Assembly: GCA_020633975.1 (NCBI GenBank)
Contig: JACKCR010000002.1
Coordinates: 2,666,001-2,730,000, forward strand
Direction: 5' to 3'
Origin: Candidatus Eiseniibacteriota bacterium
Lineage (GTDB): Bacteria > Eisenbacteria > RBG-16-71-46 > CAIMUX01
Length of the DNA stretch: 64,000 bases
A model generated the notes under the pieces. The model searched no databases. It had not been told where the DNA came from and saw only the letters and a list, made by a program, of their open reading frames with translations. This document shows, piece after piece, positions 60,194 to 64,000 of the stretch. A program made the position numbers and the translations under genes. Every line of letters begins with the position of its first letter. Within the stretch, counting starts at the first letter, position 1.

Positions 60194-62418
60194 TGGATCG
60201 ATACGATGAGCCACTCACCACTCGACATGCGGCGAAGCTTCATCGTCCGGTTGCGGTCTGCCGGGATCGGTTTCCCCTCCCGGGGCTGGATCCGACGTAC
60301 CTCGTGGAAGTCGACCGTAGCACGATTGCCGTTCAGCACGAGCGAACCTTCGGTGATCTCGATCGATTGGCTCACGATGTCGGTCATGCCGCGCTCGTAT
60401 TTCTCCCGTTCGGCCGGCTGAAGCGAGACCCAGAGACGCGCGAACGCCCCCATATCCAACGCTTCGAGCGCGGCTTCGTACTGCCGGAGAGTCTTGCGGA
60501 CTCCAGTACGCGCGGCTTCGTCGTTCTCGGCGCGGTTCGCTCGCTCTTTGGCCAGGTTCGTGTCGATCTGAGAGCGCCAGGCGTCGGTTTCGGAGGTTCG
60601 AGGCGTACTCTCGAGTAGAGCCTTGAGAGCCCGGTCCGCCTCGACCCACTCCTTTCGCTGGACGTGGTTCCGAACCTTGGTCCTGAGGTCGTCCATCCGC
60701 TCTTCCGCGCGTGCATCCTCCCGACGCTCCGCCCTCCGGAACTCGGTGGCGCCGTCGGACACCTCCTCGTGCGTTCCTTCCATCCGCTCGAGTTCGACGA
60801 ACAACGTATCGCCGCCAGGATCCGATGCGAGAACGAACGTGGTGTCGAAGCGCGCGTAGCCGTCCATCTCGAAAGCGACGAGGTACGTGCCGATGTTCAG
60901 GTTGTTGATCTTGCACGGAGTCGGTACGTCGGCGGCGGTTCCGTCGATCAGGACAGTCGCGCCCGGCGGGCTGGAGAGGACCGCGAGCGGGAGAAGCTCT
61001 CCCGGGTTCAGCAGCGCGTGGAACTCGGTTTGCCCTGAACCCACTTCGAGCGTCTCGATCGCCGTCGCATAGTTCTCGAGGCGAAGGACGAGCTCGTACG
61101 GCCCGGAGCGGAGGCCGGAGAAGTCCGCAGGCGTCGGTCCGCCGAGATGCTTCGCCCGGTCGCCCGTGAGTGCCTGGAGCGTCGCATCAGCCCCCGCAGG
61201 ATCACTCGCCACGCGCAGCTCGTGCTGCTCGTCCAAGACGACGACGACCGGTTGCATCCCCTTCGCGACCTCGAACCGTTGCGTCTTCGGAAAGTAGCCA
61301 GCCTGCTCGACGACGACCGTGTACGGACCGTCGGCGAGGTCACGCAAGTCAGCAGGCGTCTCCCCCGTGCGGATGGCGTCGAACCGAGACTCCATCTCGC
61401 CCTCGTAGAGTCGATACGTCGCGTGCTCCGGCATGGTGCGAAGCGCCACCTCGAGGCCACGCGGCCAGAAGAGCAGGAAGCCGAAGGCGACGAGGGCGAG
61501 GAGACTCGCTCCCGCGAGCAGGATCCACATGCGTGGGAAGCCGAAGAGCTGGGGCGGAGGAGCCACGGTGCGAGCGTCCGACACGGCGCGGAGAAACTCG
61601 TCCGCGTCGGGGAACCGGTCGGCAGGATCCTTCTCGAGACATCTCATGATCAGCTGTGAGAGCCCGAGTGGCAGGTTCGGCTGGAGGCTACGCGGATCTG
61701 GCGGAGTTGCCTTGAGATGATCGTGGACCACCTGGGGAAAACGAGACTCGAACGGGAATCGTCCCGTCGCGATCCGGTAGAGCACCACGCCGAGTGAGTA
61801 GAGATCCGACGCCGGAAGCAGGTCGGCACGCGACGTCGCCTGGATCTTCTCGGGAGACGCATAGGCCCAGTTCGCGAGACGGTTCATGTCGATCGTGGGC
61901 GCCGTGCCGTCGGGGCTAGTGGGCAACCCGACGACGAAGTCCGTGAGGACGAAGCGGTCGTCCCCGGGCACGGTCATGATGTTCGTGCCTTTGATGTCGC
62001 CGTGGACCATCCCTTTGTGGTGGATAGCCCGAAGCGCCGCGCCGACATCCTCCGCGACCTTGTAGACCCGGTCCGGAGGCAAGGTCCCCTGGGATTGCGC
62101 GATCGACTCGACCGTCTGGTCGAGCAAAGTCATCGCGACGAAGTTGAGCCCGGTGTCGAGATCGTGGCCACAATCGAGGATCGTGGCGATACGCGGATCA
62201 TCGCGAAACGCGACGTACGACTTGGCCTGCGCAATGAAGTCGTCTACCAGGTCGGGATCGGAGCCGTAGCCGGGCTCCAGGATCTTGACCGCTACCTCGC
62301 CCCCGAGATCAGTCTGACGGGCCTTCCACACGGACGCGAAGTTCCCGGTCCCGAGAGGGGATACGATCTCGTAACGGCCGGCGATGACCGTGCCTTCCAG
62401 TCCCTTGGGAGCCGTCAT
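60190..62418 (-). CDS. Atypical Ser/Thr protein kinase with PEGA and NTF2-like domains
   Basis: 742 aa from ATG 62418. Residues 14-285 form a PknB-type kinase: GTGNFASV, Lys45 (VAVK), HGDIKGTN (139-146; the HRD Arg is Gly), TDFVVG (160; DFG Gly is Val) and SPE. The alpha-C Glu seems to be Gln64 (FIAQAKSY). Catalytic Asp141, Lys143, Asn146 and Asp160 remain, so it may be active with changed regulation. One membrane helix (298-319) separates about three PEGA domains outside (GPYTVVVEQAGYFPKTQRFEV and so on) and a C-terminal NTF2/SnoaL-like part (LRQYEAALEALDMGAFARLWVSL...SSGEWLIVSI). Operon with FHA and pheA. Confidence 0.85.
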   Translation of the reverse strand: MTAPKGLEGTVIAGRYEIVSPLGTGNFASVWKARQTDLGGEVAVKILEPGYGSDPDLVDDFIAQAKSYVAFRDDPRIATILDCGHDLDTGLNFVAMTLLDQTVESIAQSQGTLPPDRVYKVAEDVGAALRAIHHKGMVHGDIKGTNIMTVPGDDRFVLTDFVVGLPTSPDGTAPTIDMNRLANWAYASPEKIQATSRADLLPASDLYSLGVVLYRIATGRFPFESRFPQVVHDHLKATPPDPRSLQPNLPLGLSQLIMRCLEKDPADRFPDADEFLRAVSDARTVAPPPQLFGFPRMWILLAGASLLALVAFGFLLFWPRGLEVALRTMPEHATYRLYEGEMESRFDAIRTGETPADLRDLADGPYTVVVEQAGYFPKTQRFEVAKGMQPVVVVLDEQHELRVASDPAGADATLQALTGDRAKHLGGPTPADFSGLRSGPYELVLRLENYATAIETLEVGSGQTEFHALLNPGELLPLAVLSSPPGATVLIDGTAADVPTPCKINNLNIGTYLVAFEMDGYARFDTTFVLASDPGGDTLFVELERMEGTHEEVSDGATEFRRAERREDARAEERMDDLRTKVRNHVQRKEWVEADRALKALLESTPRTSETDAWRSQIDTNLAKERANRAENDEAARTGVRKTLRQYEAALEALDMGAFARLWVSLQPAEREKYERGMTDIVSQSIEITEGSLVLNGNRATVDFHEVRRIQPREGKPIPADRNRTMKLRRMSSGEWLIVSIQ

Positions 62419-62455
62419 CGGTGAAGAGCACCTCGCAATCCTTGACCAAAGCGTG

Positions 62456-62485
62456 ATGATAGTGGCCGTCTCACGGAGACGTCAA
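62456..62485 (-). promoter_or_regulatory. Kinase operon promoter with palindrome in spacer
   Basis: Minus strand: TTGACG (62485-62480), 18 nt, TATCAT (62461-62456); five of six matches in each hexamer. The predicted start point leaves a leader of about 30 nt before ATG 62418. CGTCTC-acg-GAGACG (62467-62481) lies in the spacer and could be an operator. Confidence 0.6.
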
Positions 62486-62490
62486 TCGGG

Positions 62491-62505
62491 GGACCGTATC
62501 GGTCC
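62491..62505. promoter_or_regulatory. Palindrome in kinase / 62572 intergenic region
   Basis: GGACCG-tat-CGGTCC, perfect 6-bp arms with a 3-nt centre, just upstream of the kinase -35 box and 66 nt before the divergent start. A regulator-binding site is possible. Confidence 0.38.
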
Positions 62506-62571
62506 GAACCGTCTGAAAGTTGCGTAATCATCGCTTTCCGCGGATCATCCTCGCTTCCGCAGGAGGTGCGC

Positions 62572-64000
62572 ATGTTCGGTCAATCGGTCACCAACGCCGT
62601 CAACGGCCCAGTTGCAGGCAGAGTCGTTTCCTCTCTGATCGGCGCCAGCCGCCCGACAGGCGCCGGTCCGATCGGCGTGGGTCCAATCGGCGCAGGCCCG
62701 ATCAGCGTCGGTCGGATCGCCGCCGGACCGGTCGCCATCGGCCGGATCGCCGCAGGTGCGATCGCCACTTGCGGAGCGATCGCCGTTGGCCTGATATCCA
62801 TGGATTCTGCGTTCGCAGCGGACGTCAGCGCTCCTAGCGGCGCGCCGGTGGCCGTCGTCTACGCTCCGACCCGAGGAGGCGCGGTCTCGATGGACGGCGA
62901 CTCGAGAGTCGCCATCGCCCGAGATGGCCTGACACGGATCTACGCCGAGATCTCCGGAGTGCCTCTCCCGAACGCACCGGTCGAGCTCGACTACTTCGAC
63001 GTCGAAGCCGGCCTCACCCGTGAAACCGCCCTCTTCCCGGACGGGAGCCGCGCCACCGTGTCGACTTCCCTCGACAGCCTTCCATCCTTCGCTATCACCG
63101 ACGACCACCGGGAAATCCTCGGGTACGACTGCAGGAAGGCGACGACAGAGATCCGGTCCAACCGGATCGAGGTCTGGTTCACGTCAGAACCGGGGTTCGT
63201 GGCCTCTCCGTCCATCCGCCTCTACATGGAAGGAGCGGCGATCCTCGCGATCGACCAGAACGGGACGAGCGGATACGAGGCGACACAGATCGTGACGACT
63301 GCAGAAGAGCTCGCAGCGATTTCGTCGGACGAGCCCGCTCCATTCGCACCCGAGTCCTGGGGCGACGAGGTCGACAACGCAGAGTATCGGCGTCTCGTCA
63401 CGGAGAGCTACGTCACCCGGGTCACGGTCTTCGATCAGGAGCAGATCTCGTTCGGGAACGAGATCCAGAACCCCAGGGACCCCGAGAGCACCGAGACCTT
63501 CCACTTCTCGAAAGGCACGGTGATCGCGCGCAGGGTGACTCTCCCCAAGCTCGAGGCCGAAGCGATGTTGCTCGCAGAGTTGACCGAGCGCTCGAACGGG
63601 GATGCCTACGATCGCACGGGCTCCGTCTTCCTCATTCCCACGGGCGGCGCTGTCTCCTTTCTCGATGCCTTGCGAGACAGCGTCGGTGTGCTCCCCGTGG
63701 TCGAAGGACGCGCCGGCGAGTACCAAGGGATCATTGCCACGGAGTCCTATTCGCCGCCCCTCGAGCTGATCCGGTTCATCACGCCGTTCGGTGTCGGTGA
63801 GTTCAATGCGCGTTCCCAGGTCTATGGACTCGAGTGGGAGGACGAGGCGCGCTACGTGATGGACGTCACCGAGCTCCTGCCGCAGCTGGAGGGTGAGGTG
63901 TGGATCGGAGCGTTCATCGGTAACTACGACAAGGGAGGACACGTCGTCAGCCTCGAGCTGAGGTACTACCCCTGGAGCCAGGTCGTGGAGCCTACCCCTA
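62572..64000 (+). CDS. Secreted GLPGLI / PNGase F-like protein (partial)
   Basis: From ATG 62572 after AGGAGGTGCG; runs off the window at residue 476. The start is unusual: residues 30-64 are seven pentapeptides of the type G-(P/R)-I-(G/A)-(V/A), which make up the hydrophobic part of the export signal, cut near AFA-ADVSA. Residues 100-230 resemble GLPGLI proteins (REILGYDCRKATTEI...IEVWFTSEPGF...LAIDQNG). Residues about 370-476 (FITPFGVGEFNARSQVYGLEWEDEARYVMDVTELLPQLEGEVWIGAFIGNYD) resemble the PNGase F beta-sandwich. Peptide-N-glycosidase activity is a guess, as the active-site domain may lie beyond the window. Confidence 0.6.
   Translation, partial: MFGQSVTNAVNGPVAGRVVSSLIGASRPTGAGPIGVGPIGAGPISVGRIAAGPVAIGRIAAGAIATCGAIAVGLISMDSAFAADVSAPSGAPVAVVYAPTRGGAVSMDGDSRVAIARDGLTRIYAEISGVPLPNAPVELDYFDVEAGLTRETALFPDGSRATVSTSLDSLPSFAITDDHREILGYDCRKATTEIRSNRIEVWFTSEPGFVASPSIRLYMEGAAILAIDQNGTSGYEATQIVTTAEELAAISSDEPAPFAPESWGDEVDNAEYRRLVTESYVTRVTVFDQEQISFGNEIQNPRDPESTETFHFSKGTVIARRVTLPKLEAEAMLLAELTERSNGDAYDRTGSVFLIPTGGAVSFLDALRDSVGVLPVVEGRAGEYQGIIATESYSPPLELIRFITPFGVGEFNARSQVYGLEWEDEARYVMDVTELLPQLEGEVWIGAFIGNYDKGGHVVSLELRYYPWSQVVEPTP
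62659..62763 (+). repeat. 15-bp tandem repeat, seven units, in signal-peptide region
   Basis: Units GGCGCCGGTCCGATC, GGCGTGGGTCCAATC, GGCGCAGGCCCGATC, AGCGTCGGTCGGATC and three more, all in frame, one pentapeptide each. Confidence 0.88.

Overview
This is a GC-rich bacterial chromosome segment in which almost every gene has a recognisable Shine-Dalgarno sequence and GC-rich third codon positions. The mix of genes suggests an uncultured member of the FCB-type phyla (Eisenbacteria or Krumholzibacteriota-like): secreted right-handed beta-helix proteins ending in FlgD/T9SS-type Ig domains, a DUF5916 outer-membrane barrel, the secreted Cys motif GACC..DGTC..., PEGA-domain kinases and a DUF222/HNH protein. 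Placement is inferred from gene content only; there is no rRNA or tRNA in the window.

Layout. 0-3.5 kb: PilZ-like protein and MinD/FlhG-type ATPase, then DinB and a D-Ala-D-Ala carboxypeptidase whose start codons lie in one inverted repeat. 3.5-9.7 kb: DUF5916 barrel, an exported nickel superoxide dismutase, and an NfnAB-type flavin/iron-sulfur pair. 9.8-16 kb: a secreted protein of an unnamed family, a possible 49-aa gene, a GT2/GT39 pair for lipid-linked sugar transfer (the second gene frameshifted), a DUF547 protein and a thioredoxin-MsrA-like fusion. 16-18 kb: a three-unit palindrome array whose third unit is split by an IS1111-type IS110 element. 18-26.5 kb: FkbM methyltransferase and many secreted or membrane proteins of unknown role. 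26.5-33.5 kb: an accessory-looking stretch with long non-coding gaps, further palindromes, tandem repeats, an HNH gene and an LcrH/SycD-like TPR protein. 33.5-48 kb: an Ig-VWA protein, a long minus-strand run (TPR glycosyltransferase-like protein, methyltransferases, SEC-C protein, lipoprotein, beta-helix protein), and a metalloprotease-MntH-UspA operon. 48.5-64 kb: SctV-type export gate, hybrid histidine kinase, NapH-like ferredoxin membrane protein with an HMA-like lipoprotein, another beta-helix protein, a kinase-FHA-PheA operon and the start of a GLPGLI/PNGase F-like secreted protein.

The most distinctive signals are: (1) four copies of an unnamed secreted domain (YWFAAY core), three of them with a C-terminal W-G-x-V-K-x-x-F-R tail; (2) a dispersed palindrome with core CATYCAAYRYGGATG, one copy of which is reconstructed exactly when the IS110 element is removed, and an IS 3' non-coding region that carries a 12-nt copy of the IS-target junction, as expected of a guide RNA; (3) injectisome-type SctV and an LcrH/SycD-like chaperone without a T3SS cluster around them; (4) a NiSOD whose signal-peptidase cut would itself expose His1. 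No CRISPR array, prophage or toxin-antitoxin pair was seen.
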